From NCBI RefSeq assembly GCF_044762745.1, contig NZ_JBIWEX010000023.1:1-64000 (forward strand): a stretch of 64,000 nt of DNA, written 5' to 3'. Under the pieces are notes generated by a model. The model did no database searches, was not told the DNA's origin, and saw only the letters and a program-made list of their open reading frames with translations. Positions 35,130 through 44,659 of this stretch are shown piece by piece (position 1 is the first letter of the stretch; each line of letters begins with the position of its first letter). A program made the position numbers and the translations under genes. Source of the DNA: Psychrobacillus sp044762745. GTDB lineage: Bacteria; Bacillota; Bacilli; Bacillales_A; Planococcaceae.

Positions 35130-36977
35130 ATGATGAAGAAGCCGTGGAGTAAAATTGTAGAATTTTTTGATCGCTATATTCTTTTTAAAAACCAGACACT
35201 TATGACGAAATTTAGTGTGTTTTCTAGTATTTTAGTTATTTTACCTGTACTTTCTGTTGGATTTATAACTTACAAATATTCTTCTTTTGAACTAGAGGAA
35301 GAGTTCACGCAATCGAGTCAAAAAATAATAGAACAGGTTGAATTGCATGTTGAATATTATTTGCAAGATTTTGAAATAACGAGTTTAAAAATCATTAACT
35401 CACCTGAGATGGGAAGTTTATTAAGACTTGAAACAATTAGTAATGAATATGATCGTACGCTTGCTGAGTCGGCGCTTAAAGTTCTTAAAAATTCAGAATA
35501 TTCCAGAAATGATATTTCTAATATTACGGTTTCATTAGATAATGGCATTATTATAGATTCATTGAGGGAAAGAAATTACTACCCAGCTATAAATATGAAA
35601 GATGAATATTGGTATTCATCCGTCCCGGGAAACGGTTTGGTTATGCTTGTGAGCAGGACATTAAAATTGAAAGACAAAGAGCTGCCGGTAATTTCTCTTG
35701 TTAGGCGTTTATATAATCCACATACACTGAAGCCTGTAGGTATGCTGATTATTGATATTAATTTTAAAAGAATTGAAGAAATTTCTAAAATGGTAACTTT
35801 CGGTAAGAACGGTTATTTTTTTATTTTGGATTCTGAGGGGCATTATGTCTATCATCCTAATTATTCAAAGCTTGGTAACAAAGTAGAATTCAAGCAATTA
35901 GCAAATCTTAATAGTGAAAAAAGTGATTCAGTGTTCATTGATAACAATGGTAAGGAGTTAGTTTCCTATTCTTTTTCTCCGAATCTTGGTTGGAGTTTTT
36001 TTACAGCTGCTCCATATAAGGATTTACGAGGCGGTATCCAACAAATAAGAACCGCGATTACATGGACCATTTTTGTCTCCTTGGTATTTGCGTACTTAGT
36101 AGGTTATTATAGCATTTCCAAAAGTATCGTTCGCCCAATTCATCGACTTCGCACTTTTATGAAAGAAGTCGAAATTGGTCACTTAAAAGGAAGAGTAAAG
36201 GTGGACTCCAGTGATGAAATCGGACAGCTTACAGCTGGGTTTAATAAGACGGTCGAAAGACTATCTAATTTACTGGAAGAAGTGTATGTTTCCAAGTTGA
36301 AGGAAGCTGAAATGTCTCTTAACAAAACAGAGACCGAATTAAAAATGCTCCAATCACAAATAAACCCACATTTTTTATACAATTCACTTGAAACAATTAG
36401 AGGGATGGCTTTAGAAGAGGGCAGAGAGAACATAGCTAACATATCGTCTTCTCTAGGGAAACTTTTACGTTATAACCTTAGAAATAGCTTGCCCACTGTT
36501 AGTTTACGAGAAGAGATTAGGTTTTGTGAGATGTATCTACAGATTCAAGTCTTTCGTTTCGAGAACCGTTTTGAATATATATTTAATATACCAGATGATG
36601 TTATAGACTTTGAAGTAGTAAAGTTTTCTCTCCAACCAATTGTTGAAAACTGTTTTATGCACAGTATTGGAGAAAACGCTAAGAAAATAAACATTACCAT
36701 AACTGCTCAAATTCTGTCTGAATCATCATACGTTATTCGAATTACAGATACAGGAGCCGGGATTAAGGAAGAAGTTTTAAAAGAATTAACAGAGAAATTA
36801 AGAAAGAATTCAACTTCCTTTGGTGGACAACATATCGGGATTATGAATGTTCATCAGAGAATTCGCTACTTGTTTGGCCCAGAGTATGGAATAACAATTA
36901 ATAGTACGAGAGGTTTAGAAACTGAGGTTACTATTCATTTGCCAATTGTAGATGGTAAGGAAGTGAAAAAAGAATGA
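35130..36977 (+). CDS. YesM/LytS-type sensor histidine kinase
   Basis: 615 residues: TM1 about 28-48, an extracytoplasmic Cache-type sensor about 50-305, TM2 about 310-329, HAMP about 330-383. Then comes the His_kinase block QSQINPHFLYNSLETIRGMA with phospho-acceptor H414, and a HATPase domain with DTGAGI and GGQHIGIMNVHQRI. ATG at 35130 or the adjacent ATG at 35133 may be used; AAAGGAAC fits the second better. It overlaps the response regulator by ATGA. The neighbours suggest that it senses an extracellular uronate or oligosaccharide. Confidence 0.92.
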   Translation: MMKKPWSKIVEFFDRYILFKNQTLMTKFSVFSSILVILPVLSVGFITYKYSSFELEEEFTQSSQKIIEQVELHVEYYLQDFEITSLKIINSPEMGSLLRLETISNEYDRTLAESALKVLKNSEYSRNDISNITVSLDNGIIIDSLRERNYYPAINMKDEYWYSSVPGNGLVMLVSRTLKLKDKELPVISLVRRLYNPHTLKPVGMLIIDINFKRIEEISKMVTFGKNGYFFILDSEGHYVYHPNYSKLGNKVEFKQLANLNSEKSDSVFIDNNGKELVSYSFSPNLGWSFFTAAPYKDLRGGIQQIRTAITWTIFVSLVFAYLVGYYSISKSIVRPIHRLRTFMKEVEIGHLKGRVKVDSSDEIGQLTAGFNKTVERLSNLLEEVYVSKLKEAEMSLNKTETELKMLQSQINPHFLYNSLETIRGMALEEGRENIANISSSLGKLLRYNLRNSLPTVSLREEIRFCEMYLQIQVFRFENRFEYIFNIPDDVIDFEVVKFSLQPIVENCFMHSIGENAKKINITITAQILSESSYVIRITDTGAGIKEEVLKELTEKLRKNSTSFGGQHIGIMNVHQRIRYLFGPEYGITINSTRGLETEVTIHLPIVDGKEVKKE

Positions 36978-37735
36978 AAAGAGTTTTACTAGTGGACGAT
37001 GAAAGATGGGTAAGGAAAGCTCTTATGTGGTCGATTAGAAAGTTAAACTTATCGTTACAAATCGTGCATGAATGCGCAAATGGGCTAGAGGCTCTTGACT
37101 GGATTAAACTAAATGATGTTGATTTGGTTTTAACAGATATCCGTATGCCTGTCATGGATGGACTTACATTAGTGAAAGAACTAAACCAATTAGATCGTAA
37201 TCTGGATTGTATCGTTATTAGTGTTCATGATGAGTTTCAAATTGTTCAACAAGCGATTCGAAGCGGGGTAACAGATTATCTCCTGAAACCAATTGAGGAC
37301 GAAGAGTTAAAAGATTGTTTGGAAAAGTGGCTGAATAAACAAAAAGAAGTAGGTAAAGAAAATAATACACCTACTAGTATTGATGAAGTCCTTCCTACAA
37401 CTACAATTGATCAGGTGTTAGCTTATCTTAAAAAAACACCACTAAAACAGGTATCCTTAACCGACGCTGCAAAAAGCGTGCACTTGAACCCTAGTTATCT
37501 AAGTCAATTGTTTAAACAACAACTAAACACTAAATTTGTGGATTATTTAACCGAACTTCGAATTCAAGAAGGGAAACGTTTATTGCTGAATACGACATTA
37601 AAGATGTCAGAAATTGCAGATAGAGTTGGGTACTCAGAAGTGGCATACTTCAGCAATAACTTCAAAAAAATGACTGGGTACTCTCCTTCTGAATTTCGAA
37701 AATCTACAAAAACAAAAAAATCTAAAAGCAGGTGA
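36974..37735 (+). CDS. YesN-type response regulator with AraC DNA-binding domain
   Basis: 253 residues. The receiver domain (1-120) has D8/D9, the phospho-acceptor D55 in LVLTDIRMPVMDG and K105 in YLLKPIED. A short linker leads to an AraC-type double helix-turn-helix (about 148-245) ending IADRVGYSEVAYFSNNFKKM and TGYSPSEFR. It is translationally coupled to the kinase. The probable targets are the adjacent dctQMP genes and uxaC, which begins only five bases after its stop. Confidence 0.93.
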   Translation: MKRVLLVDDERWVRKALMWSIRKLNLSLQIVHECANGLEALDWIKLNDVDLVLTDIRMPVMDGLTLVKELNQLDRNLDCIVISVHDEFQIVQQAIRSGVTDYLLKPIEDEELKDCLEKWLNKQKEVGKENNTPTSIDEVLPTTTIDQVLAYLKKTPLKQVSLTDAAKSVHLNPSYLSQLFKQQLNTKFVDYLTELRIQEGKRLLLNTTLKMSEIADRVGYSEVAYFSNNFKKMTGYSPSEFRKSTKTKKSKSR

Positions 37736-37740
37736 AATGA

Positions 37741-39138
37741 TTGAAAAAGTTTATGGACGATACTTTTTTATTGTCTACCGATACGGCTATTATTTTGTAC
37801 AATTCATTTGCAAAGGATTTGCCAATTATCGATTATCACTGTCACTTAAACCCTAAGGAAATTTATGAAAACAAAACATTTCAAAACATTACAGAAGCAT
37901 GGCTATATGGTGACCATTATAAATGGAGAGCGATGAGAGCTAACGGAATGGAAGAACAATTCATTACCGGAGGAGCTACGGATTATGAAAAGTTTTTAGC
38001 GTGGTCAAAGACTGTTACGATGACCATTGGCAATCCATTGTACAACTGGACTCATTTAGAGCTTCAACGCTTTTTCGGTATATACAACATCTTAAATGAA
38101 GAAACTGCGCCAAGTATCTGGGAGGAAGTAAATAAAATGCTTTCAGGTGGCGGCTTTGGAGCAAGAGATTTGATTAAGAAGTCAAATGTTGAAGTAGTAT
38201 GTACAACGGACGATCCAATTGATACATTAGAATACCATGCGAAAATTAGAGACGACTCCGATTTTGATGTCAAAGTGCTACCGAGTTTCCGGCCAGATAA
38301 AGGGTTAGAGATTAATTTGGATGGATATTTTCAGTGGGTTAAGGAACTAGGAGAAGTGTCGCAAATACAAATTTCCAACTATGATGATTTCCTAAATGCA
38401 CTACAGTCTAGAATTGAGTTTTTTCATTTAAATGGCTGTCGTGTTTCTGATCATGCCTTAAATACGATGATGTATGAAGAAACAACAAAGCAAGAAGCAG
38501 CAAACATTTTTACGAAAGCATTGAAAGGACAAAAAGTATCACTTGATGAAGAAAAAAAATATAAATCTTATACATTAACTTTTTTAGGAAAACAATATGC
38601 GAAATTTGAATGGGCGATGCAATTTCATATTCAAGCATTACGTAATACTAATACAAAAATGTATAACAAAATAGGTCCTGACACTGGTTTTGACAGTATT
38701 AATGACGGGCAGATAGCTGTACCTTTAAGTCAATTACTAGATGCTTTGGCACGAGAAGATGCACTTCCAAAAACAATATTATATTCAGTAAATCCAAAAG
38801 ATAATTACGTTATTGGTAGTTTAATTGGTAATTTTCAGGGAGGAATGCCGGGGAAAATCCAGTTTGGTACTGCGTGGTGGTTTAACGATCAAAAAGATGG
38901 CATGCTCGAACAAATGAAAACGTTAGCTAATCTTGGTCTATTCAGCCGTTTTATCGGAATGCTTACAGATTCAAGAAGTTTTCTTTCTTACACAAGACAT
39001 GAGTATTTTAGAAGATTAGTGTGTGATTTAATTGCACAATGGGTGGAAAATGGGGAAGTGCCAAACGATCTAGACATGTTAGGTAGGCTTGTTCAAGGCA
39101 TTTGCTATCAAAATGCAAAAGAGTATTTTAATTTTTAA
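37741..39138 (+). CDS. uxaC: Glucuronate (uronate) isomerase
   Basis: 465 residues. Converts D-glucuronate to D-fructuronate and D-galacturonate to D-tagaturonate. The family opening MKKFMDDTFLL, the metal-site IIDYHCHLNPKEI (H33, H35) and the C-terminal DSRSFLSYTRHEYFRR are all present. The start is TTG: AGGTGA at 37730-37735, overlapping the previous stop, lies five bases upstream, while the ATG at 37737 is out of frame. No uxuA, uxuB, kdgK or kdgA follows in the window, so the rest of the pathway must be elsewhere. Co-transcription with the two-component genes is likely. Confidence 0.95.
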   Translation: MKKFMDDTFLLSTDTAIILYNSFAKDLPIIDYHCHLNPKEIYENKTFQNITEAWLYGDHYKWRAMRANGMEEQFITGGATDYEKFLAWSKTVTMTIGNPLYNWTHLELQRFFGIYNILNEETAPSIWEEVNKMLSGGGFGARDLIKKSNVEVVCTTDDPIDTLEYHAKIRDDSDFDVKVLPSFRPDKGLEINLDGYFQWVKELGEVSQIQISNYDDFLNALQSRIEFFHLNGCRVSDHALNTMMYEETTKQEAANIFTKALKGQKVSLDEEKKYKSYTLTFLGKQYAKFEWAMQFHIQALRNTNTKMYNKIGPDTGFDSINDGQIAVPLSQLLDALAREDALPKTILYSVNPKDNYVIGSLIGNFQGGMPGKIQFGTAWWFNDQKDGMLEQMKTLANLGLFSRFIGMLTDSRSFLSYTRHEYFRRLVCDLIAQWVENGEVPNDLDMLGRLVQGICYQNAKEYFNF

Positions 39139-39451
39139 GAAATGAATCAATTTCATAATAGGGAACAAACAATTGAAGTCCGAACAAAGTTGATTTTCGC
39201 TTCAGGCGGACGCTTTCCGCTCCAATCAATGCAAATTATGAAATCAACTCAGTAATTAAACTATTAGGTCTTACTTAATGGATGAATTCTATGATTCATA
39301 GAAGTACATTTCTAAATTTCTGAAAATTATGAAAATAAATCTATTCCTTTAAACTAACCAACAAAAATCATTTCCATTTTTAAGGGGGTGATCTTGTTAA
39401 AAGCTAAATAGTCATTTATGCAAACATGTAATTTAATAGGGGAGGAAAAGA
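39139..39451. other. Intergenic region with a repeat fragment
   Basis: 313 bases without a gene. Positions about 39190-39235, read on the minus strand, carry GGAGCGGAAAGCGTCCGCCT and GAAGCGAAAATCAA, the right-hand end of the Bacillales repeat found at 50-183; the rest of the element is missing. No clear terminator for uxaC was found. Confidence 0.55.
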
Positions 39452-41614
39452 ATGGGTTCACTATTGAAAAGACTAAAAAAAGGAAAAAAATCTAAAAAGG
39501 TTATGACTGGCATGCTTACTTTATCGCTAATCGCCTCAGTAGGTATTCCACAAGTAGGCGCAAATGGCAATGAAGGCTTAGGATATGTAGATCCAACTAC
39601 GAATACAAATCCTGGACATTCAGGGACTAACGTGGAGACTTATCGTGTTCTAGCTAACAGTAAAACAGGTCAACCAGAAATCGAAGCAGCCCAAAAAGGC
39701 GTTCTTACAATTGATGGAAAACAGTTCAAAGACCTAAATGGTAACAAGAGTCTAGACCTATACGAAGATTGGAGAATATCCGTTAATTACCGAGTAGCCG
39801 ATTTAGTATCAAAGATGACACTTGCTGAAAAAGCGGGATTAATGTTGATCGACACACATACACCAATAGCGAATCCAACCGATGGAAAGTATGTTAAATC
39901 AGATGATCCATTAATTGTTGGAAAGAATATGCGTTACGTCATTTTCCGTCAAACCCCTACTGTTGATGTTATCGCTAAATATACAAATCAGTTACAAGAA
40001 CTGGGGGAGGCTTCAAGATTAGGAATCCCAGTAGTAGTTACTTCGAACCCGAGAAACCATGCCTCAACGGATTATACTAACATTGCAGCAAGTGAAGGAC
40101 AACATTCATTTTGGCCAGGACCATTAGGGTTTGCGGCAGCAGGTGACACAAAAGCTGTAAAGGAATTTTCCGAAATTGCCGCAAAAGAATGGAGAGCAGC
40201 AGGTATACGTAAAGTCTACGGATATACTGCTGATATAGCTACGGATCCACTTTGGGCAAGAATTGAAGATACCTTTGGTGAAAACCCTAAAGTTGCTTCT
40301 GATATGATTTATAACGTCATCAAAGGATTTCAAGGTGATAAGCTTGGTCCAGATAGTGTAGCAATAACCGTAAAACATTTTCCGGGTGGTGGAGCGCGTG
40401 ATAACGGGTTAGATCCTCACTTTGTAGAGGGAAAATTTAATCCTTATCCAACCGAAGGAAGTCTACTTAAGTATCATATTCCTCCTTTTGAGGCTGCGAT
40501 AAAAGCAAATGTATCCTCAATCATGCCGTATTACGCGTATCCAAGCAATGACAGTGCTGATCAAGGATTACCATGGTATAAGAAAACCCAGCAATTTGAA
40601 GAAGTTGGATTTGCCTTAAACGATGCTATTTTAGATGGCTTCTTGCGCGAAGGACTTGGATTCAAAGGATATGTTAACTCTGATACTGGCGCTATCGGAG
40701 ATAATGCTTGGGGAGCAGAGGGCCTAACTCCGGAACAAAAGTTTGCAAAAGCAATCAATGCTGGAACGGATATTATTTCTGGATCATCCGAACCGCAGTT
40801 TATTATCAATGCAGTAAATAAAGGTTTACTTTCAGAAGAAGCGGTTAACGAATCTGTCACATTATTGCTAACAGAAATGATGAATTTAGGGTTATTTGAA
40901 GATCCATATGTAGATGTACAACATGCACTTGATGTAGTGGCTAATCCAAAAGCACAAGAACTAGCATATGAAGCACACCTTAAGTCACTAGTTCTTTTAC
41001 GTAATGATAAAAATATTTTGCCTTTAAAGGATGCAAAATTAAAAGAGGTAAAACTATACGTGGAAATGTTCCCTGGTGGTACCGATGGAGCGAGTACAAA
41101 GGGATTAATAGAGACGATTAAAAAGCATGATCCTTCCATTACAATCACCAATAAGTTGGAAGATGCAACACATGCGTATATTTATGTAAAGCCTGTTCAA
41201 TCGAACTGGGATAATAATCCACGTATTACAGTAGGACCTGAAACAGGAATTACAAATGTTGATCGAATTGTCACTATACAAAAAACAGTTCCAACTATTA
41301 TGGCAGTAAACATGACGAATCCATGGGTACTAGATAAAATTGAACCTAATGCTGCGGCATTAATCGGTACTTTTGGAACAAAGGCCGAAGCAATCTTTGA
41401 TGTTATTCGTGGTGAATATAATCCAACAGGAAAGCTTCCATTTGCATTACCAGCAAGTATGGCAGCGGTGGACAATGAAGTTGGAGATGTTCCAAGCTTT
41501 GCAAAAGAAGAAGATCCTTCCTATTCTTATAAAAATAAATCCGGTGATGTATATAAATATGGATTTGGTCTTTCTTATAATCAAGGGAAAGCAAAAGGTA
41601 AATCTGAAAAATAA
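39452..41614 (+). CDS. Secreted glycoside hydrolase family 3 protein
   Basis: 720 residues. A signal peptide with a long basic n-region ends near VGANG (about 38), so the enzyme acts outside the cell. The GH3 N-domain contains VKHFPGGGARDNGLD, and the predicted nucleophile is D411 in GYVNSDTGAIGD, where the usual SDW reads SDT. A GH3 C-domain follows, ending VYKYGFGLSY near the C terminus. No carbohydrate-binding module, LPXTG or SLH motif is seen. Substrate could be a beta-glucoside, beta-xyloside or related oligosaccharide; nearness to uronate genes hints at plant polysaccharide use. GGGGAGG precedes the ATG. Confidence 0.9.
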   Translation: MGSLLKRLKKGKKSKKVMTGMLTLSLIASVGIPQVGANGNEGLGYVDPTTNTNPGHSGTNVETYRVLANSKTGQPEIEAAQKGVLTIDGKQFKDLNGNKSLDLYEDWRISVNYRVADLVSKMTLAEKAGLMLIDTHTPIANPTDGKYVKSDDPLIVGKNMRYVIFRQTPTVDVIAKYTNQLQELGEASRLGIPVVVTSNPRNHASTDYTNIAASEGQHSFWPGPLGFAAAGDTKAVKEFSEIAAKEWRAAGIRKVYGYTADIATDPLWARIEDTFGENPKVASDMIYNVIKGFQGDKLGPDSVAITVKHFPGGGARDNGLDPHFVEGKFNPYPTEGSLLKYHIPPFEAAIKANVSSIMPYYAYPSNDSADQGLPWYKKTQQFEEVGFALNDAILDGFLREGLGFKGYVNSDTGAIGDNAWGAEGLTPEQKFAKAINAGTDIISGSSEPQFIINAVNKGLLSEEAVNESVTLLLTEMMNLGLFEDPYVDVQHALDVVANPKAQELAYEAHLKSLVLLRNDKNILPLKDAKLKEVKLYVEMFPGGTDGASTKGLIETIKKHDPSITITNKLEDATHAYIYVKPVQSNWDNNPRITVGPETGITNVDRIVTIQKTVPTIMAVNMTNPWVLDKIEPNAAALIGTFGTKAEAIFDVIRGEYNPTGKLPFALPASMAAVDNEVGDVPSFAKEEDPSYSYKNKSGDVYKYGFGLSYNQGKAKGKSEK

Positions 41615-41625
41615 AATTAATTAAT

Positions 41626-41668
41626 AAATCGACTGGAGGAGACAAAGTCAACTTCCAGTCGATTTTCT
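41626..41668 (+). terminator. Terminator after the GH3 gene
   Basis: AAATCGACTGGA (41626-41637) pairs with TCCAGTCGATTT (41654-41665), followed by TCTTATT. Confidence 0.78.
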
Positions 41669-41747
41669 TATTCGGTCGATAGGGATTATTCATTCGAAAA
41701 GGAAACGTGATGAACGGTTCACGAATTTTATGAGCCCTTATAAATAT

Positions 41748-42941
41748 TCATAAATATAGCCCTGCCAAAAAAATCCCTAATGTCTTTTCATAGATTTCAT
41801 CAAACTGGGTAAGTGGTAACGGGTTTGTTCCTCTTCCAAGCTCCACCGTAAAACCGGGTCTTCTCCAGTCCTGAATAAACCAATCTTTATAACCAGCGTA
41901 GCTTTCGATTGATTGAACAGGTTCGTAGCCGCTGACTCTACTGAATTCTGTGACCATTGCTTCTGTCTCAGGAGGTTCGAGGTTTTCAAATCCCCAATAA
42001 ATAACTTCTCCTTGTGTATGAAAAGCTAGTACTCTTGCAAAATCCTTTACTCTTGTTAAATCCGCCATTGCTATTGCTTCTGGCTCGGATAAAGGGCTTT
42101 CTCCACCATAGTCTCTTGGACCTGGAGTTTTAGGAGAATTTCGTTCACGTTCACGATCCCACTCGGCAGGGAATTGATCATTCAAATCCACACCGCGAAT
42201 ATTCGCTTTCCATCCTGAAAAGTCTAAGCTGTCATTATTCCATTCAATAACATTACTTCTGTATGGTTCCTCTGATGGTGGACCGTTTAGCACCAAGTTA
42301 ACGCCATCAGGGTTAACCATTGGAACAATGGAAAGTGTTGTTTGAACATACAGAGGTGTAGTAACAAGTCCTCGAATTGATTGCTGATTCGTTAAAGACA
42401 GTAAATAATCATTTAAGAAGGTCAAAAGGATAGGAGTTGTAATCCATTCGTTGGCATGAAACGAAGCATTATAATGCACTTGTTTTTCTCCATCTCCAAT
42501 TTCGATTTCTGGGATATCTCTACCTAAAACGGTATTGCCTATTGAAGAAACTCGCAAAAATGGATAGATGTTCTGTAAACGTCTAATGTCAAACATCATC
42601 GTATTGTAATCATAATTTTGCTTTCCATTAACAACTCTCCAGTCCACTCTTAGTGGAAGATTAATCGTCTGCCCAATTTGCAAATAGTTTGGATTAAGAT
42701 CGGGGTTTAGTAGCAAAGTTGCATCTAAAGGAAGGTTATGATTCTCTGCCAACCTCCAAAGAGAGTCCCCCGGTATAATTTGATAATTGATAGTAACAAA
42801 TCCAGGAATTTGAATGAGTTGACCGACTGAAAGTGTTTGAGCATTAACGCTGCGATTGGAATTAATAATTAGTTGCAAGGGAATCATAAATAATTGACTA
42901 TAATAATATAGGGAATCACCACGTCTCACATGAACTTCCAC
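41748..42941 (-). CDS. LysM-M14 gamma-D-glutamyl-diaminopimelate endopeptidase
   Basis: 397-residue peptidoglycan peptide hydrolase of the YqgT/endopeptidase I type. Two LysM domains (about 1-47 and 51-97; RRGDSLYYYSQ, IPGDSLWRLAENH) are followed by a zinc carboxypeptidase M14 domain. Zinc ligands are H162 and E165 in SFHANEW and H308 in LAFHTQGE; the catalytic glutamate is E367 in FTVELGRG. The GTG at 42941 is preferred because AATAGGAGGAAATAC places AGGAGG six bases upstream; the in-frame ATG at 42959 lies before that site. No signal peptide is seen, as in the B. sphaericus enzyme involved in sporulation. Monocistronic. Confidence 0.88.
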   Translation of the reverse strand: MEVHVRRGDSLYYYSQLFMIPLQLIINSNRSVNAQTLSVGQLIQIPGFVTINYQIIPGDSLWRLAENHNLPLDATLLLNPDLNPNYLQIGQTINLPLRVDWRVVNGKQNYDYNTMMFDIRRLQNIYPFLRVSSIGNTVLGRDIPEIEIGDGEKQVHYNASFHANEWITTPILLTFLNDYLLSLTNQQSIRGLVTTPLYVQTTLSIVPMVNPDGVNLVLNGPPSEEPYRSNVIEWNNDSLDFSGWKANIRGVDLNDQFPAEWDRERERNSPKTPGPRDYGGESPLSEPEAIAMADLTRVKDFARVLAFHTQGEVIYWGFENLEPPETEAMVTEFSRVSGYEPVQSIESYAGYKDWFIQDWRRPGFTVELGRGTNPLPLTQFDEIYEKTLGIFLAGLYL

Positions 42942-43052
42942 GTATTTCCTCCTATTCATCGAAGACTACAAATATTAAAGTATATGAGCTATTAAAGCGT
43001 ATTATTAATAGATGTTTTCTAAAATGTATGAACTCATAATATAAGCTTCTTA

Positions 43053-43097
43053 TTAAAAAAACAGTAGACAAGCTCAATTTTTGAGGTAGTCTACTGT
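43053..43097 (-). terminator. liv operon terminator
   Basis: Read on the minus strand, ACAGTAGAC pairs with GTCTACTGT (with inner CTCA/TGAG pairing) and is followed by eight T residues, 50 bases after the livF stop. Confidence 0.88.
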
Positions 43098-43148
43098 ATA
43101 AGAGGGAAGTGGGAGATTAGTACATTTTATCACTTGTATCGAACTGTT

Positions 43149-43856
43149 TTATGCTAAATATGCATCTCGGATTTCACTATTTTCAACGAGCTCGGAACCT
43201 TTTCCACTTAATACGATCTCACCATTTCGTATAACATAACCACGATGTGCAATGTTTAATGCCTGATACGCATTTTGTTCCACTAATAGAATTGTTATCC
43301 CGTTTTGATTTAATTTTTTAATGATGTCGAAAATTTGTTCCACAATGATTGGAGCTAGTCCCATTGATGGTTCGTCTAGCATTAATAAGTCAGGTTCCAT
43401 CATTAATGCCCGACCAATAGCAAGCATTTGTTGTTCTCCGCCGCTCATTGTTCCTCCTTTTTGCTCCAGTCGCTTCTTAAGGATTGGAAAATGACCAAAA
43501 ACGATTTCCATCCGCTCTTCTATTAAATGCTTATTATTAACGGAGAAAGCACCCATTAATAAATTTTCTTTTACCGTCAAGGTCGAAAAAATCTTTCTTC
43601 CTTCTGGCACATGTGCCATACCTAAAAGGCTCGTTTCATGAGCTGGTTTATTCATTGTTTCTTTATCTTTAAAAAGGATGGAGCCAGTTTTCACTTTGGC
43701 TAGTCCACTAATTGATTTTAAAGTGGTAGATTTCCCAGCTCCGTTACTTCCTATTAATGTAACAATTTCACCTTCGTTTACATGAATACTAATTCCTTTT
43801 AATGCTTGTATTCCACCATAATATGTTTCGATATTATTTACTTCTAGTATAGGCAT
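43149..43856 (-). CDS. livF: Branched-chain amino acid ABC transporter ATPase (LivF)
   Basis: 235-residue ATPase of the HAAT family. Walker A GSNGAGKS (36-43), signature MSGGEQQML, Walker B LLMLDEPSMGLAP, and the LivF-typical VPEGRKIFSTLTVKENL. Pairs with LivG on the LivHM channel. Starts 13 bases after livG with AGGAGTG as ribosome site. Last gene of a five-gene operon. Confidence 0.93.
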   Translation of the reverse strand: MPILEVNNIETYYGGIQALKGISIHVNEGEIVTLIGSNGAGKSTTLKSISGLAKVKTGSILFKDKETMNKPAHETSLLGMAHVPEGRKIFSTLTVKENLLMGAFSVNNKHLIEERMEIVFGHFPILKKRLEQKGGTMSGGEQQMLAIGRALMMEPDLLMLDEPSMGLAPIIVEQIFDIIKKLNQNGITILLVEQNAYQALNIAHRGYVIRNGEIVLSGKGSELVENSEIRDAYLA

Positions 43857-43869
43857 CTAGTTTCACTCC

Positions 43870-44646
43870 TTAGACCGTTTGAACAGCACCTGAACCTAGG
43901 TAAGCTTCAATTACTTTTGGATTCGTTCTTATTTCTTCTGGATTTCCTTCTGCAATTTTTTCGCCGTGATCTAAAACTATGATATGCTCCGAAATTTCCA
44001 TTACTAATTTCATATCATGCTCAATCAATAGCACAGAAACATTGAATTCTTCTCCCATATTTTTAATAATTGTCGTTAATTCTCTCGTTTCTGCCGGATT
44101 CATTCCAGCTGCTGGTTCATCCAATAATATTAACTTTGGCTTTGTCGCAAGGGCACGAGCAATTTCTAGTTTTCTTTGTGCACCGTAACTTAGATTACAA
44201 GCTTTTTCATTCAAATAAGGTGCAAGTTCGAAATGTTCTAGCAAGCGGTAAGCTTCCTTCTCCGCTAGTAATTCTTCTTTTTTAGTATTAGGTAAATTCA
44301 AAAAAATACCTAATAGACTCGTTTTCAATCCAGTATGCATCCCAACTAATACGTTTTCGATAACAGACATTTCACTAAATAACCTTATATTTTGAAATGT
44401 CCTAGAAATACCTCTTTTGGCTACCTCATCAGGTTTTAGCCCTAGTAATGATTTTCCTTCTAATTTAATGTCACCTGAAGTAGGTTGATAAACACCCGTT
44501 ATCATATTGAAAAAGGTTGTTTTTCCTGCTCCATTTGGTCCGATTACTGCAGTAATAGAGCCTTTCTCAATATTCATCGTTACATCTTGATTGGCCGTTA
44601 AACCCCCGAATTTTTTTGTTATATTTGTTACTTCTAATATTGGCAT
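43870..44646 (-). CDS. livG: Branched-chain amino acid ABC transporter ATPase (LivG)
   Basis: 258-residue ATPase. Walker A GPNGAGKT (36-43), the LivG-type FQNIRLFSEMSVIENVLVGM stretch, signature LSYGAQRKLEIARAL, and Walker B LILLDEPAAGMNP. The C-terminal IVLDHGEKIAEGNPEEI and VIEAYLG are typical. AGGAGG lies upstream of its ATG, 13 bases after livM. Confidence 0.93.
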   Translation of the reverse strand: MPILEVTNITKKFGGLTANQDVTMNIEKGSITAVIGPNGAGKTTFFNMITGVYQPTSGDIKLEGKSLLGLKPDEVAKRGISRTFQNIRLFSEMSVIENVLVGMHTGLKTSLLGIFLNLPNTKKEELLAEKEAYRLLEHFELAPYLNEKACNLSYGAQRKLEIARALATKPKLILLDEPAAGMNPAETRELTTIIKNMGEEFNVSVLLIEHDMKLVMEISEHIIVLDHGEKIAEGNPEEIRTNPKVIEAYLGSGAVQTV

Positions 44647-44659
44647 TTATATCCTCCTA

